Assembly: GCA_031420415.1 (NCBI GenBank)
Contig: JANOMT010000029.1
Span: 124,001-188,000 of the forward strand
Length of the DNA stretch: 64,000 nucleotides
Source: JANYGA01 sp031420415
Lineage (GTDB): Bacteria > Vulcanimicrobiota > Vulcanimicrobiia > Vulcanimicrobiales > Vulcanimicrobiaceae
Direction: 5' to 3'
A program made the translations under genes and the position numbers. Every line of letters begins with the position of its first letter. Positions within the stretch are counted from its first letter, which is position 1. The notes under the pieces were generated by a model. It worked only from the letters and a program-made list of their open reading frames with translations, was not told the DNA's origin and ran no database searches. Positions 45,001 to 54,200 of this stretch are shown here, one piece after another.

Positions 45001-45312
45001 GCGGTATCGGCTGCGAAGCAGGCTGCGGAGACGCGGTTACGACCGATCCTCATGACGTCATTCGCGTTCATCTTGGGCATCGTTCCGCTGGTCATCGCTT
45101 CGGGTGCGGGAAGTTCGAGTCGGCATAGCCTCGGAACGCCCGTGCTCGGCGGCATGATCCTCTCGACGTTCCTCAACCTCGTTCTCGTGCCCGTGATGTA
45201 CGTCATGGTCTCGAACATTCGCGATCGCGGAAAACCTCGTGGCGACAAAAACGCGAGCGTGAGTACGCTCGCATCCGACGAGTCGCTGCAGCTCGCACCC
45301 GCGCGCGTGTAG
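42094..45312 (+). CDS. RND efflux transporter, HAE1/AcrB family
   Basis: Inner-membrane proton/drug antiporter, 1072 residues, the usual length. It starts at a GTG (MIDFFLRRPIFAAVCSLII) with AAGGA upstream. It has 12 membrane segments in two repeats with large periplasmic loops. The proton relay Asp pair of helix 4 is in GLVVDDAIVVIENI near residue 410 and the Lys of helix 10 in LIGLASKNAILIVEFA near 950; GFTPDEDQGYFIASVQLPEGSS marks the second porter half. No membrane-fusion protein or outer-membrane channel lies beside it, so it must borrow partners from another locus. Confidence 0.95.
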   Translation: MIDFFLRRPIFAAVCSLIILLAGVVTIPTLPIAQFPKIAPPVVTVTAHYTGASAQAVEDSVTTILEEAINGVQGLRYMSSQSSNAGTSTITCTFDLERNLDLAATDVQNAIQTAQARLPNEVKQAGITVGKNAGDFVIGLGFSSHDKGTSAIFLSNYADLYLKNEIKRIKGVSDVIIFGERKYAMRLWLDPRKLADNGLAASDITQALQDQNVQVAAGAIGQPPTNGNQPYQMSVRALGRLTSPEQFLGLIVKNTPNGGHVFLRDVGRAEIGAEDYSNDLHFNGRSAVGLGVQALPSANALDVSRAVRERMSDLAKKFPANVFYDVAFDTTSFVNESIKEVIITLLVAIVLVVAVIYLFLQDWRTTLIPTITIPVSLIGTFALMKALGFSINTLTLFGLTLATGLVVDDAIVVIENIARFIQEKKMSPLAGAAAAMKEITGAVIATSLVLFAVFVPVAFFPGETGQLYKQFALTIVCSIAISLFNALTLTPTLSALLLGRQERPVGGFFKAVNTGIDRLRRFYHASLDGLIRFRYLITLLFVGALVVTGLLFKAVPTGFTPDEDQGYFIASVQLPEGSSIDQTERVTKKVEDLIHTRSEVLRIFDVIGFGFSGNGPNHATMFVLLKDWADRKDFQSTIFPLLYGPQGLQRKFAGVTEASVFAFNPPSIAGVGNVGGFQYELQDKSNGDLANLNRVAYRFIGAANRDPNSVLSNTYTSFRNDSPQLVVDVDRMKSQSLGVPLGNIFSTMQIYLGSLYVNDFDYLNRSYRVYVQADAPFRATVGNLQNIYVKSNTGSIMPITTLISSTQTKAAPVITHYNLFRSIEISGQPKQGRGSGDAIAAMEGYGSQFEHGSISHSWSGISLDEIQSGGQSVLIFALGIIVVFLVLAAQYESWTDPLIILMSVPLAILGALIAIFARDILAAAISPAIGFVLSDVYAQVGFVMLIGLASKNAILIVEFANQLRDQGLDAVSAAKQAAETRLRPILMTSFAFILGIVPLVIASGAGSSSRHSLGTPVLGGMILSTFLNLVLVPVMYVMVSNIRDRGKPRGDKNASVSTLASDESLQLAPARV

Positions 45313-45337
45313 ATCGACCCGGGGCCGCCGCGTCGCC

Positions 45338-45610
45338 TCAGTGGTAGAAGTAGGGGTCGAGGACGCTAACCTGAGTGATACTGTCGACGGGGAGATCGTT
45401 CTTCGCAGCTGACGCGCGAATCGCGGCCTCATTCGGAGCATCGTAGATACAGAATGTCTTGTTTTTGTTGGCGGTCACGTACGAATGAATCCAGGTGACG
45501 CCATCGCCGCCGTTGTTACCGACGACGATATCGCAAACTTTCGCACCTTCGTCGTTCTGCGGGATCGCGAGACCGTCGGGAAACGTACGCTCGACCATGA
45601 ACCGTGGCAT
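45338..45610 (-). CDS. DUF4242 family small protein
   Basis: 90 residues, matching the DUF4242 (nickel-binding-protein-like, SCO4226-type) family: MPRFMVERTFPDGL, IHSYVTANKNKTFCIYDAPNEAAIR and LPVDSITQVSVLDP. ATG 45610 has GAGGAG five bases upstream. Members often sit near stress or metal genes; the role here is unknown. It lies 14 bases downstream of the carbonic-anhydrase-like gene, same direction. Confidence 0.8.
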   Translation of the reverse strand: MPRFMVERTFPDGLAIPQNDEGAKVCDIVVGNNGGDGVTWIHSYVTANKNKTFCIYDAPNEAAIRASAAKNDLPVDSITQVSVLDPYFYH

Positions 45611-45624
45611 AGAGACTCCTCGTC

Positions 45625-46200
45625 TTAAGCGGTGACGGCGCCGCGCTTGCGGCGCGTTGCAGATTTGATTTCGTGGTGGCTGGGGTCGCCGATATTGTCG
45701 CTTCGGTAGGCGCGCGCCTCCGCGAGCGATTCGGTCGCGGCATGCGCCGCCCACTCGGCAGCGCGGCTTCCGACCGTCCGCCGGACGGTTGCGGGTGCGC
45801 CCGCAGCGACGACGCCATCGGGTACGTGCTCGTCGACGGTTACGACACTCCCAGCCGCGACGACGCTATGTTTGCCGACGTTTGCGCCGTTGAGAACGAC
45901 GGCGTTGCTTCCGATGAGGACGCCATCGGCGATCGTGCAATCGTCGAGCACGGCGCCGTGACCGACCGTGACGTCGTTTCCGATGACGGTGGTTCGATCG
46001 TTCGTGGCATGGATGACGACGTTATCCTCGATCGCCGTCCGCGCGCCGATGCGTACGGCGCCGTAATCAGCCCGAACGACGACGCCGAACCAGATCGACG
46101 AATCCTCTCCGACGACGACATCGCCTACTAAAACGGCCGTCGGCGCGACGAACGCGGAGGCCGACACGCGCGGCGTCTTGCCTCGATACTCAATGAACAT
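45625..46200 (-). CDS. Gamma-carbonic anhydrase-like hexapeptide protein
   Basis: 191 residues of left-handed beta-helix: SASAFVAPTAVLVGDVVVGED, SSIWFGVVVRADYGAVRIG and repeated GNDVTVG, GVLIGSNAVV turns. It belongs to the YrdA/PaaY/gamma-CA class. Two metal His are present (VIHATND and TVGHGAV), but the third, normally in LHGC, is replaced: here VLDDC. Carbonic anhydrase activity is therefore doubtful, though Asp may still bind a metal. PaaY-like thioesterases of the same fold help the phenylacetate pathway; the paa genes are 17 kb away. The C-terminus (KSATRRKRG) is basic and unusual. Confidence 0.82.
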   Translation of the reverse strand: MFIEYRGKTPRVSASAFVAPTAVLVGDVVVGEDSSIWFGVVVRADYGAVRIGARTAIEDNVVIHATNDRTTVIGNDVTVGHGAVLDDCTIADGVLIGSNAVVLNGANVGKHSVVAAGSVVTVDEHVPDGVVAAGAPATVRRTVGSRAAEWAAHAATESLAEARAYRSDNIGDPSHHEIKSATRRKRGAVTA

Positions 46201-46308
46201 AGATGCAAAACTCCTTTATCGTCAGTGCAAAGCCTTGGTTATATCGTAACACTCTCGCGGGATTTCATCGCACGTGTGTGAAGTCGCACGTGGAGCTCTC
46301 TAAATGCA

Positions 46309-46314
46309 AAAGGA
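46309..46314 (+). promoter_or_regulatory. Ribosome binding site for a TTG start
   Basis: AAAGGA nine bases before TTG 46324. No in-frame ATG or GTG with a comparable site lies between the upstream divergent gene and this point; the signal peptide begins at the TTG. Confidence 0.55.
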
Positions 46315-46323
46315 CGTCATCAT

Positions 46324-47541
46324 TTGAGATCATTACGCGTATCGACCGCGCTCGTTGCAGCGCTCGCCGTTACCTTGCCTGCAGCCATTCCGCAAGCGAG
46401 TGCCGCTGCCGATGGCCCGATTAAAATCGCCGTTATCACCGACATGTCCGGTGTGTATGCGGCGCTCGCCGGCCGCGGCGCGGTCGAGGCGACGAAGATG
46501 GCCGTTGAAGATTTCGGCGGCTCGGTTCTCGGACGTAAGATCGAAGTCGACACCGTCGACCATCGTAACAATGGTCCGGAAGCCGCAACCAAAGCGCGCG
46601 AAGAGTACGACAACGGTGCCGAACTCGCGCTCGACATGACGAATTCCGCAACGGCGCTCGCCGTCGCCGGCGTCGCGAAAGAGAAGCACAAGCTCGCGAT
46701 TGTCACGGGCGCGGGATCGTCGGCCATTACCGGAGCGGCTTGTAATAAATATACGTATCACTACGCATATGACACGTACGCGCTGGCGTCCTCAACGGGC
46801 CGCAACGTCGCGCGTTCGGGCGGTAAGACGTGGTACGGTATCGTCCCGAACTATGCGTTCGGCGCGCAGATGCTCACCGATTTTACCGCCAACATCAAAC
46901 CCGAGGGCGGCAGCTTCATCCACTCCGATCTCATTCCGCTCGGCACTACCGATTTCTCGTCGTATCTGCTCGCGGCGAAGAATGCGAAGCCCGACGTGCT
47001 CGGCGTGCTCAACGCCGGTGCCGATACGGTCAACACGATGAAGGGTGTCAAACAGTTCGGGCTCGACAAGGTGATGAAGATCGCCGTCGGGCTCCTCTTC
47101 CTTTCCGACGTGGACGCACTGCCCGACGTCTTCTCGGGATCGCGGATCACGACGTCATGGTATTGGAACCAAGACAAAGCTGCGCGTGCGTGGGCGGATC
47201 GCTACACCAAGCGCATCGGTGGCGGCCTGCGTCCGACCGATATTCAAGCAGCAGACTATTCGGCGACGACGCAATGGCTCAACGCCGTCAAGGCCGTTGG
47301 TACGACCGACGCGGATAAGGTGCAAGCCTATCTCGACGGACGTTCGTTCAACGACTTCTATGCGAAGGCCGGCGAATGGCGCGCACGCGACCATCGCGTG
47401 ACGCACGAAATGTACGTCGTCGACGTGCTCGATAAGAGCAAGATCAAAGAGCCGCACGCCTGGTTCAAGCTCGTCCAGACGATTCCGCCGAGCCGCGCGT
47501 TCCGTCCGGAATCACAGTCGCTTTGTAAGAAGGACTGGTAG
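46324..47541 (+). CDS. livK: ABC transporter substrate-binding protein, branched-chain type
   Basis: Periplasmic binding protein of the HAAT class, 405 residues. A signal peptide (residues 1-27, ending SAAA) precedes IKIAVITDMSGVYAALAGRGAVEATKMAVEDFGG, typical of LivK-like proteins, and later VLNAGADTVNTMKGVKQFG and YSATTQWLNAVKAVG. Ligand identity is not evident; such proteins bind amino acids, urea, aromatic acids and others. It begins the livKHM half of a split transporter locus, with a stem-loop after its stop. Confidence 0.9.
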   Translation: MRSLRVSTALVAALAVTLPAAIPQASAAADGPIKIAVITDMSGVYAALAGRGAVEATKMAVEDFGGSVLGRKIEVDTVDHRNNGPEAATKAREEYDNGAELALDMTNSATALAVAGVAKEKHKLAIVTGAGSSAITGAACNKYTYHYAYDTYALASSTGRNVARSGGKTWYGIVPNYAFGAQMLTDFTANIKPEGGSFIHSDLIPLGTTDFSSYLLAAKNAKPDVLGVLNAGADTVNTMKGVKQFGLDKVMKIAVGLLFLSDVDALPDVFSGSRITTSWYWNQDKAARAWADRYTKRIGGGLRPTDIQAADYSATTQWLNAVKAVGTTDADKVQAYLDGRSFNDFYAKAGEWRARDHRVTHEMYVVDVLDKSKIKEPHAWFKLVQTIPPSRAFRPESQSLCKKDW

Positions 47542-47551
47542 TCGAGTAAGC

Positions 47552-47586
47552 GCGAGCGGGCCGATGTGAAACGTCGGCTCGCTTTT
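47552..47586 (+). terminator. Intergenic stem-loop with T-tract (attenuator)
   Basis: GCGAG (47552-47556) and CCGA pair with TCGG and CTCGC (47574-47582), leaving a 4-base bulge, followed by TTTT. It lies between livK and livH. Such partial terminators let the binding protein be made in excess of the permeases. Confidence 0.5.
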
Positions 47587-47630
47587 CGCATTCCCCCCAA
47601 CCCCACGCCAAGCGATCGGAGCCCGCGTTC

Positions 47631-48509
47631 GTGAGTCCCGACTACCTCATCACCCAAATCTTCAACGGTCTCGTCAACGGCGGCTTCTACGCGTTGCTCG
47701 CGCTCGGACTTTCGATCATTTTCGGGATGTTGCGCATCGTCAATTTCGCGCACGGCGCGATGTATATGCTCGGCGCATTCGTCGCTTACTACGGTGCGCT
47801 GACGTTGCACATGCCGTTCTTCGTGGCGCTCGTCGTCGCACCGATCGTTATCGGCCTTTTCGGATTGCTTTTAGAAACGACGCTGCTGCGACGCCTCTAC
47901 GAACTCGATCCGCTGTACAACTTGCTCTTCACATTTGCCGCCGTGCTGATCATCGAAGACGCCATGCGGCTCGCTGCGGGCGCGCTTGGATCACCGTACG
48001 AAACGCCGGCCCTCCTCGCGGGCGCGACGAACCTGGGCTTCGCGGAATACCCGACGTACCGTCTCTTCGTGATCGTCGTCTGCATCGTCGTTTGTGCGGC
48101 CGTGTACTTCATCGTCGAACGTTCGCCGCTCGGGGCGCGCATTCGCGCGGCGACGGAGAAGCCCGAACTCACGCGTGCTTTCGGGATCAATACCAGTCGG
48201 CTCGTCAGTGGCGTCTTCGCTTGCGGCGTCGCGCTCGCGGGCTTCGCGGGCGTCCTCGCCGCGCCGAATACGAACGTGACGCCGACGATGGGCGACGCGA
48301 TTATCATCAACACGTTCGCGATCGTCGTGATCGGCGGACTCGGCTCGATTCTCGGAAGCGTCGTTGCGGGCTTCGCGCTCGGTGTGATCGCAGCCGTCGG
48401 TGCGGTGCTCTATCCGCCGATCGCCAACACGCTGATCTTCGTCGTGATGGTGCTCGTGATTCTCTTCAAACCGACGGGGCTCTTCGGGACGACGGAGCGG
48501 ACCGCGTAG
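47631..48509 (+). CDS. livH: Branched-chain-type ABC transporter permease LivH
   Basis: Inner-membrane permease, 292 residues, mostly hydrophobic with about eight membrane segments. Family start: QIFNGLVNGGFYALLALGLSIIFGMLRIVNFAHGAMYMLG. Later GINTSRLVSGVFACGVALAGFAGVLAAP and IINTFAIVVIGGLGSILGS carry the ATPase-contact loop region. The start is GTG 47631 with GGAG nine bases upstream. livM follows with no gap. Confidence 0.93.
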   Translation: MSPDYLITQIFNGLVNGGFYALLALGLSIIFGMLRIVNFAHGAMYMLGAFVAYYGALTLHMPFFVALVVAPIVIGLFGLLLETTLLRRLYELDPLYNLLFTFAAVLIIEDAMRLAAGALGSPYETPALLAGATNLGFAEYPTYRLFVIVVCIVVCAAVYFIVERSPLGARIRAATEKPELTRAFGINTSRLVSGVFACGVALAGFAGVLAAPNTNVTPTMGDAIIINTFAIVVIGGLGSILGSVVAGFALGVIAAVGAVLYPPIANTLIFVVMVLVILFKPTGLFGTTERTA

Positions 48510-49514
48510 ATGGCTCTCGCGCTCATCGAAGGTCGCCGCGGGCTAGCGGTCGGCGCGGCGCTCCTAGCGCTCGGGGTCGTGCTGCCGTTTTTACCCGGCG
48601 TGTACGTCGTCTTTGCGATCGATCTGCTCTGCTTCGCACTCGTCGCCGTTGCGTTCGATATGCTCCTTGGATTCACGGGGTTGCTCTCGTTCGGCCACGC
48701 GCTCTTCTGGGGCGGCTCGGGCTATCTCGCGACGATCGCAATCGCTCATGGCGTCACGTCGTTTCCGCTCGCGGTACTCTGTGGCGTGACGTACGCAGCC
48801 GTGCTCTCACTCGCCGTCGGCGCGCTCGCGGTTCGGCGTAGCGGCATCTACTTCGCGATGATTACGCTTGCGATCGGGCAGATCCAGTATTTCCTCGCGT
48901 TCCAACTCGTCGATCTCACGGGTGGCGAGAACGGTCTCCAGGTCGGTACGCGTGGAACGCTCTTCGGCCTTCCGCTCAATAACGATCACGTCTATTATTT
49001 TCTGGTGCTCGCGATCGTGGCTGCCGCGACGGCCCTCGCCGTGCGCATCGTAACGTCGCCATTTGGCGCGGTGCTCGCCGCCATGCGCGAGAACGAAAAT
49101 CGCGCGAAAAGCGTCGGGTACGATACCGATCGCTTCAAGCTGGCCGCCTTCGTCATGTCGGGAACGATGGCGGGTCTCGCGGGCGCACTTTTCGCGATCG
49201 GCAACCGACTTTCGGGGCTCGACGGCGTCGATTGGCACACGTCGGGTGCGATCGTCATCATGACGATTCTTGGCGGTATCGGCACGATCTACGGGCCCAT
49301 CGTCGGCGCGGCCGTGTATGAATCGCTCGATTTCTTCGTCTCGAAAACGCCGATCGGCGATAAGACGAATATCGTCATGGGGCTCGTCTTCGCGATCGTC
49401 ATTCTCGTCGCTCGTCGCGGGATCGTCGGCGAGATCTTGCACCGCCTCTTCGCTCGGGCGCCGATCGTCGAGGAAGACGAAGCCTCCGACGTCAAGCTCG
49501 CGAGTGTAAGCTAA
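48510..49514 (+). CDS. livM: Branched-chain-type ABC transporter permease LivM
   Basis: Second inner-membrane permease, 334 residues. LivM features: AFDMLLGFTGLLSFGHALFWGGSGYLA near residue 50, MITLAIGQIQYFLAFQLVDLTGGENGL near 115, MRENENRAKSVGYDTDRFKLAAF near 190 and GGIGTIYGPIVGAAVYESLD near 255. ATG 48510 follows the livH stop directly. Its stop overlaps the convergent livF stop by 4 bases, so the two halves of the locus meet tail to tail. Confidence 0.93.
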   Translation: MALALIEGRRGLAVGAALLALGVVLPFLPGVYVVFAIDLLCFALVAVAFDMLLGFTGLLSFGHALFWGGSGYLATIAIAHGVTSFPLAVLCGVTYAAVLSLAVGALAVRRSGIYFAMITLAIGQIQYFLAFQLVDLTGGENGLQVGTRGTLFGLPLNNDHVYYFLVLAIVAAATALAVRIVTSPFGAVLAAMRENENRAKSVGYDTDRFKLAAFVMSGTMAGLAGALFAIGNRLSGLDGVDWHTSGAIVIMTILGGIGTIYGPIVGAAVYESLDFFVSKTPIGDKTNIVMGLVFAIVILVARRGIVGEILHRLFARAPIVEEDEASDVKLASVS

Positions 49515-50218
49515 ACGCCGAGGTGCGCGAGAAGATCGCTCTCGCGCTCGATCGCTTTGGCATTGGTCATCGTCTCGATGATACGGCCATGAACCATCAG
49601 ATTGTGTCGGTCGGCGACGCGCGTCGCAAAACGCATATTCTGCTCGACGAGTAAGATCGTGACGCCCGTTTTCTTGATCTCGAGGATGAGATCGCCGATC
49701 GCATCGACGATGACGGGCGCGAGCCCCTCCGTCGGTTCGTCGAGCAGAATCAACTTCGCGCCGCTGCGCAAGACGCGGGCGATCGCGAGCATCTGTTGCT
49801 CGCCGCCCGAGAGCGTGGTGCCCATCGCAGCGCCGCGTTCTTTGAGAATCGGAAAGAGCGCGTAGATGCGATCGAGCGGCCATGCCTTCTCGCCGACGAC
49901 GGGCGGAAGCGCGAGGTTTTCTGCGACCGTCAGCGTCGCGTAGATACCGCGCTCCTCGGGCACGAAGCCGACGCCCATGCGTGCGATCTTGTCTGAGGTG
50001 AGGCCGATGATCGGCGTACCTTCGAAGGTGATCGATCCCGTGCGTTTACGGACGATGCCCATGATCGATTTCAGTGTCGTCGTCTTCCCGGCGCCGTTCC
50101 GGCCGACGAGTGTGACGACTTCGCCGCGCCGTACGTCGAGATCGACGCCGCGTAAGACGTGACTCTCATCGTAGTAGGCGTTGAGGTCGCGCGTCTCGAG
50201 CATTGTTTCCGCGTTCAT
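49511..50218 (-). CDS. livF: ABC transporter ATP-binding protein LivF
   Basis: ATPase of the transporter, 235 residues. Walker A GRNGAGKTTTLKSIMG near residue 40, GVGFVPEERGIYATLTVAEN near 85, signature LSGGEQQMLAIARVL near 135, Walker B LILLDEPTEGLAP near 160 and LLVEQNMRFA near 190. It is read leftward after livG with a 72-base gap and converges with livM. It is distinct from the partial LivF at the window start. Confidence 0.93.
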   Translation of the reverse strand: MNAETMLETRDLNAYYDESHVLRGVDLDVRRGEVVTLVGRNGAGKTTTLKSIMGIVRKRTGSITFEGTPIIGLTSDKIARMGVGFVPEERGIYATLTVAENLALPPVVGEKAWPLDRIYALFPILKERGAAMGTTLSGGEQQMLAIARVLRSGAKLILLDEPTEGLAPVIVDAIGDLILEIKKTGVTILLVEQNMRFATRVADRHNLMVHGRIIETMTNAKAIERESDLLAHLGV

Positions 50219-50290
50219 CGCTCGTGGGTTCGGGCGCGTGCGCGCCGCTCCTCGGGGCTCCAGGAGTGCCCGATCGCGATCGCGGCGAGA

Positions 50291-51049
50291 TCAGGCGTGC
50301 ACGCCCGCGCCTCCGCCGAGATAGGCGTCGATGACACGTTGGTCCGCACGAACTTCGGCGTACGAGCCTTCGACGAGGACGCGGCCTCGTTGTAAGACGG
50401 TGATGCGATCGGAGAGATCGGCGACGACGCTGAGGTTGTGCTCCACGAGAACGATCGTGCGATCGGCTTTTACGCGAGCGATCAACTGCGCGATCCGCCC
50501 GACATCTTCCGTGCCCATGCCGGCGGTCGGCTCGTCGAGCAAGAGAATCTTTGGATCTTGCGCGAGGGAGATCGCGAGTTCGAGCGCGCGCTTGCGACCA
50601 TACGAGAGTTGCGCCGCCAAAAGATCGCGTTCGCGATCGAGGCCGACATCGGCGAGGAGTTCGCGTGCTCGCGTATCGAGGACGTTCGTAGCGCGGCCCG
50701 ACAGCCAGAAGCGAGAGGGCAATGCCGTCTTGGATTCGAGCGAAACCTTGACGTTGTCGAGCACGCTGAGATGCGTGAAGATGCTATTGATCTGAAAGCT
50801 CCGGACCATACCGGATTGGGCGATCGCGTGCGGCGCGAGGCCGGTGATATCGCGGCCCTCGAGAGTCACGGTTCCCGACGTCGGCTTTGCGAACCCGGAG
50901 AGCAGGTTGAAGAGTGTCGTCTTGCCTGCACCGTTTGGCCCGATGATCGCGTGAATCGTTCCGGCCTCGATCGCAAGGGAGACACCATCGATCGCCCTGT
51001 ACCCGGCGAAAGATTTGCAAAGGTCGGTCGTCGCGACTATCGGCGCCAT
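50291..51049 (-). CDS. livG: ABC transporter ATP-binding protein LivG
   Basis: Second ATPase, 252 residues. Walker A GPNGAGKTTLFNLLSG near residue 38, GMVRSFQINSIFTHLSVLDN near 85, signature SYGRKRALELAISLA near 150, Walker B KILLLDEPTAGM and the His switch VLVEHNLSVVADLSDRI near 205. The ATG at 51049 is chosen since similarity starts with VATTDLCKSFAGYRAIDGVSL. It is divergent from metH and leads the livG-livF pair. Confidence 0.93.
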   Translation of the reverse strand: MAPIVATTDLCKSFAGYRAIDGVSLAIEAGTIHAIIGPNGAGKTTLFNLLSGFAKPTSGTVTLEGRDITGLAPHAIAQSGMVRSFQINSIFTHLSVLDNVKVSLESKTALPSRFWLSGRATNVLDTRARELLADVGLDRERDLLAAQLSYGRKRALELAISLAQDPKILLLDEPTAGMGTEDVGRIAQLIARVKADRTIVLVEHNLSVVADLSDRITVLQRGRVLVEGSYAEVRADQRVIDAYLGGGAGVHA

Positions 51050-51152
51050 GCGAGCGGGGTTCAACCGGCGTGTTGTGCTTCCTATCGAGCCCGGAGTTCT
51101 GCAGCGAGCGATACGCGACCGATAAGTCCAAACTGTCAAAAAATGGTCTCAT

Positions 51153-51182
51153 CCGACAAATTAAGCTTCTCCTTGGTGTCGG
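51153..51182 (+). promoter_or_regulatory. Short inverted repeat in the metH leader
   Basis: CCGACA and TGTCGG with an 18-base spacer, ending 19 bases before the metH ATG. The 152-base gap to livG holds both promoters. I do not recognise a cobalamin, SAM or SAH riboswitch consensus here. Confidence 0.2.
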
Positions 51183-51201
51183 CATCGCACATACTAATGC
51201 C

Positions 51202-54200
51202 ATGGACATCGCCTCCTCACCGTATCTCGCTGCCCTCGCCGACCGCGTGCTCGTCTTTGACGGAGCCATGGGCACCGAGCTCATGGAGATGGAGCTTACG
51301 GAAGACGATTTCGGCGGGGCGAAATATCTCGGATGTCACGAAGCGCTCGTCCTGACGCGTCCCGACGTCATCCGTAAGGTTCACGATGCGTACCTCGCGG
51401 CCGGGGCGGACGTCGTGGAAACCGATTCGTTCACGGCCTCGCGGCTCAAGCTCGACGAGTACGGCCTCGGTGCAAAGACGGTCGAGATCAACTTTGCCGC
51501 AGCTCGCATCGCCCGCGAGGCGTGCGACGTGTTTTCGACGCCCGAGAAGCCACGCTTCGTCGCGGGTTCGCTCGGGCCGACGGGCATGCTCATTTCGTCG
51601 TCGGACCCGACGCTCTCGAAGATCACCTTCGACGAACTCGCCGACCTCTACCAAGAGCAAGCGACGCATCTCGTGGCCGGTGGCGTCGATCTCCTATTGC
51701 TCGAGACGAGTCAAGATCTACTCGAAATGAAAGCGGCGATCGCGGGCATCACGCGCGCCTTTACAGCCGGCGTCAAGCGCGTGCCGATTCAGGCGCAAGC
51801 GACGCTCGACGTCACGGGACGCATGCTCCTGGGCACCGATATCCGCGCGGTGACGGCGACGCTCGATGCGCTCGCGATCGACGTGATCGGTCTCAATTGC
51901 TCGACCGGCCCAACGCACATGCGCGATGCCGTGCGCTATCTCGTCGACAACTCGCGCTGTTTCGTCTGCGTGATCCCGAATGCGGGCCTGCCGCTGATGG
52001 GCCCAAAGGGCGAGACGATCTATCCCGAACGACCGAGCGAAATGGCAATCGAACTCGGTGCGTTCGTGCATGATTTTGGCGTCAACGCGATCGGCGGCTG
52101 TTGTGGCACGACGCCCGCGCATATCGCGGCATTCGTCGCAAACGTCGCGGGGAAGCGCGGCCGCATGCCCGAGCCTAAACCGCTGCAATTTGCGGCATCG
52201 TCGATGACGGCGACCGCGCTCAAGCAAGATGGCTCGCCACTTCTCGTCGGCGAGCGCATCAATTCGCAAGGCTCGCGAAAGATCAAGCGACTGCTGCTCG
52301 CCAATGATTACGACGAGATCACGCTCGTCGCGCGCGAACAAGTTGAAGGTGGCGCACACGTGCTCGATCTCTGCACGGCGCTCACCGAACGCGTGGATGA
52401 AGACGTGCAGATGGCGACGATCGTCAAGCGCCTCGCGCAATCGGTGGAAACGCCGCTGATGATCGATTCGACCGAAGCCAAAGTCATCGAAGCCGCGCTT
52501 AAAATCTACGCCGGCCGCGCGATCATCAACTCGGTCAATCTCGAAAACGGACGCGAGAAGATCGACACGATTCTGCCGATGGCCGTCGAAAGCGGCGCGG
52601 CGATCGTCGCGCTCACCATCGACGAAGTCGGCATGGCGAAGACGGCAGATCGCAAGTTCGAGGTCGCCAAACGTATTTACGATATCGTCTGCGGTGAATA
52701 CGGCATCCCGCCGGGCGCGTTGATTTTCGACGCACTCACCTTCACCCTCGCCACGGGCGATCCCGAGTTCTTCCCCTCCGCAGTCGAAACGATCGAAGGC
52801 ATCCGGCGCATCAAAAGCGAGCTGCCGGGTGTGCTCACATCGCTCGGCGTCTCGAACGTCTCGTTCGGCCTCAAACCGGCCGCGCGCGCCGCACTTAATT
52901 CAGTCATGTTGCATCACTGCGTGCACGCCGGGCTCGATATGGCACTCGTGCATGCCAAAGAGATCACGCCCTACGGCGAACTCGATACGCGCGAACGCGA
53001 TCTCTGCGACGATCTCGTGCTCAATCGTCGCCCGGACGCCCTCCAGCATCTCATCGAGTATTTCGAAAATGCGAGCGTACCTGCGGGCACGACGGCTGCC
53101 GTTGTCGCCGACGACGCGAACGAACCCGTCGAAACGCGGATCCATAATTCGATTTTACGCCGCCGCAAAGATGGCATCGAAATGAAGATCGACGAGGTGC
53201 TCGTCGGGCGCGGCCCCGTCGATGTCCTCAACAACGTGCTCTTGCCCGCGATGAAAGAAGTCGGCGATAAATTCGGCGCGGGCGAACTCATCTTGCCCTT
53301 CGTCTTGCAGTCGGCCGAAGTGATGAAGAAAGCCGTCGCGCATCTCGAGCAGTTTCTCGAGAAAAAAGAAGGCTCGACCAAAGGCAAGGTCGTGCTCGCG
53401 ACCGTCTTCGGCGACGTGCACGATATCGGCAAGAACCTCGTCAACACCATCCTTTCCAATAACGGCTACACCGTCTACGATCTCGGCAAGCAAGTGCCCA
53501 TGAATACGATCCTCGAGAAGGCCGCCGAAGTCGACGCCGATGCGATCGGTCTTTCCGCGCTGCTGGTCTCGACATCGAAACAGATGCCGATCTGCGTGAG
53601 CGAACAGGATTCGCGCAAACTCGCCTTTCCGATCATCATCGGCGGTGCCGCGATCAATCGCGATTTCGGTCGTCGGATCGGCTTCCTCGACAACGGAGAA
53701 CGCTACTTCGAAGCGGGTGTCTTTTACGCGAAAGATGCATTCGAAGGTCTCGATATCATGGATCGGCTCACGAGCGAACCCGGCCGACGTAACGAATTTA
53801 CCACGCAAATTCGCACGGATGCGCTTCGCGCGCGCGATGCCGTGCGCAATGCGGTCGCACCCGCAGGCCCGAGCGGCGCGACGGCGCGCACGCACCTGTC
53901 CGTCGTGGGCGCACCACGCGCGCCATTCTTCGGCCCGCGTACCATCGTCGATATCGCGCCGCGCGAGCTTTGGGAACACTTCGATCTCAAAAGTCTCTAT
54001 CGACTCTCGTGGGGAGCGGCGAACCAAAAGGGCGCCGATTTCGAGCGCCTCAAAAGCGAAGAGTTCGAGCCGCGACTCGCGCGTTATCGGGCGGAAGCCG
54101 AGCGGTCGGCGTTACTGGAACCGAAGATCGTCTACGGGTATTTTCCCGCGGCCGGCCTCGGCGACGATATCATCATCTACGATCCGCTCGATGTACGACG

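Noticed and set aside
51050..51201. Possible cobalamin or SAM riboswitch before metH
   Set aside because: I see no B12-box or SAM aptamer core, and the gap of 152 bases must also hold the livG promoter; only a weak CCGACA/TGTCGG repeat is present.
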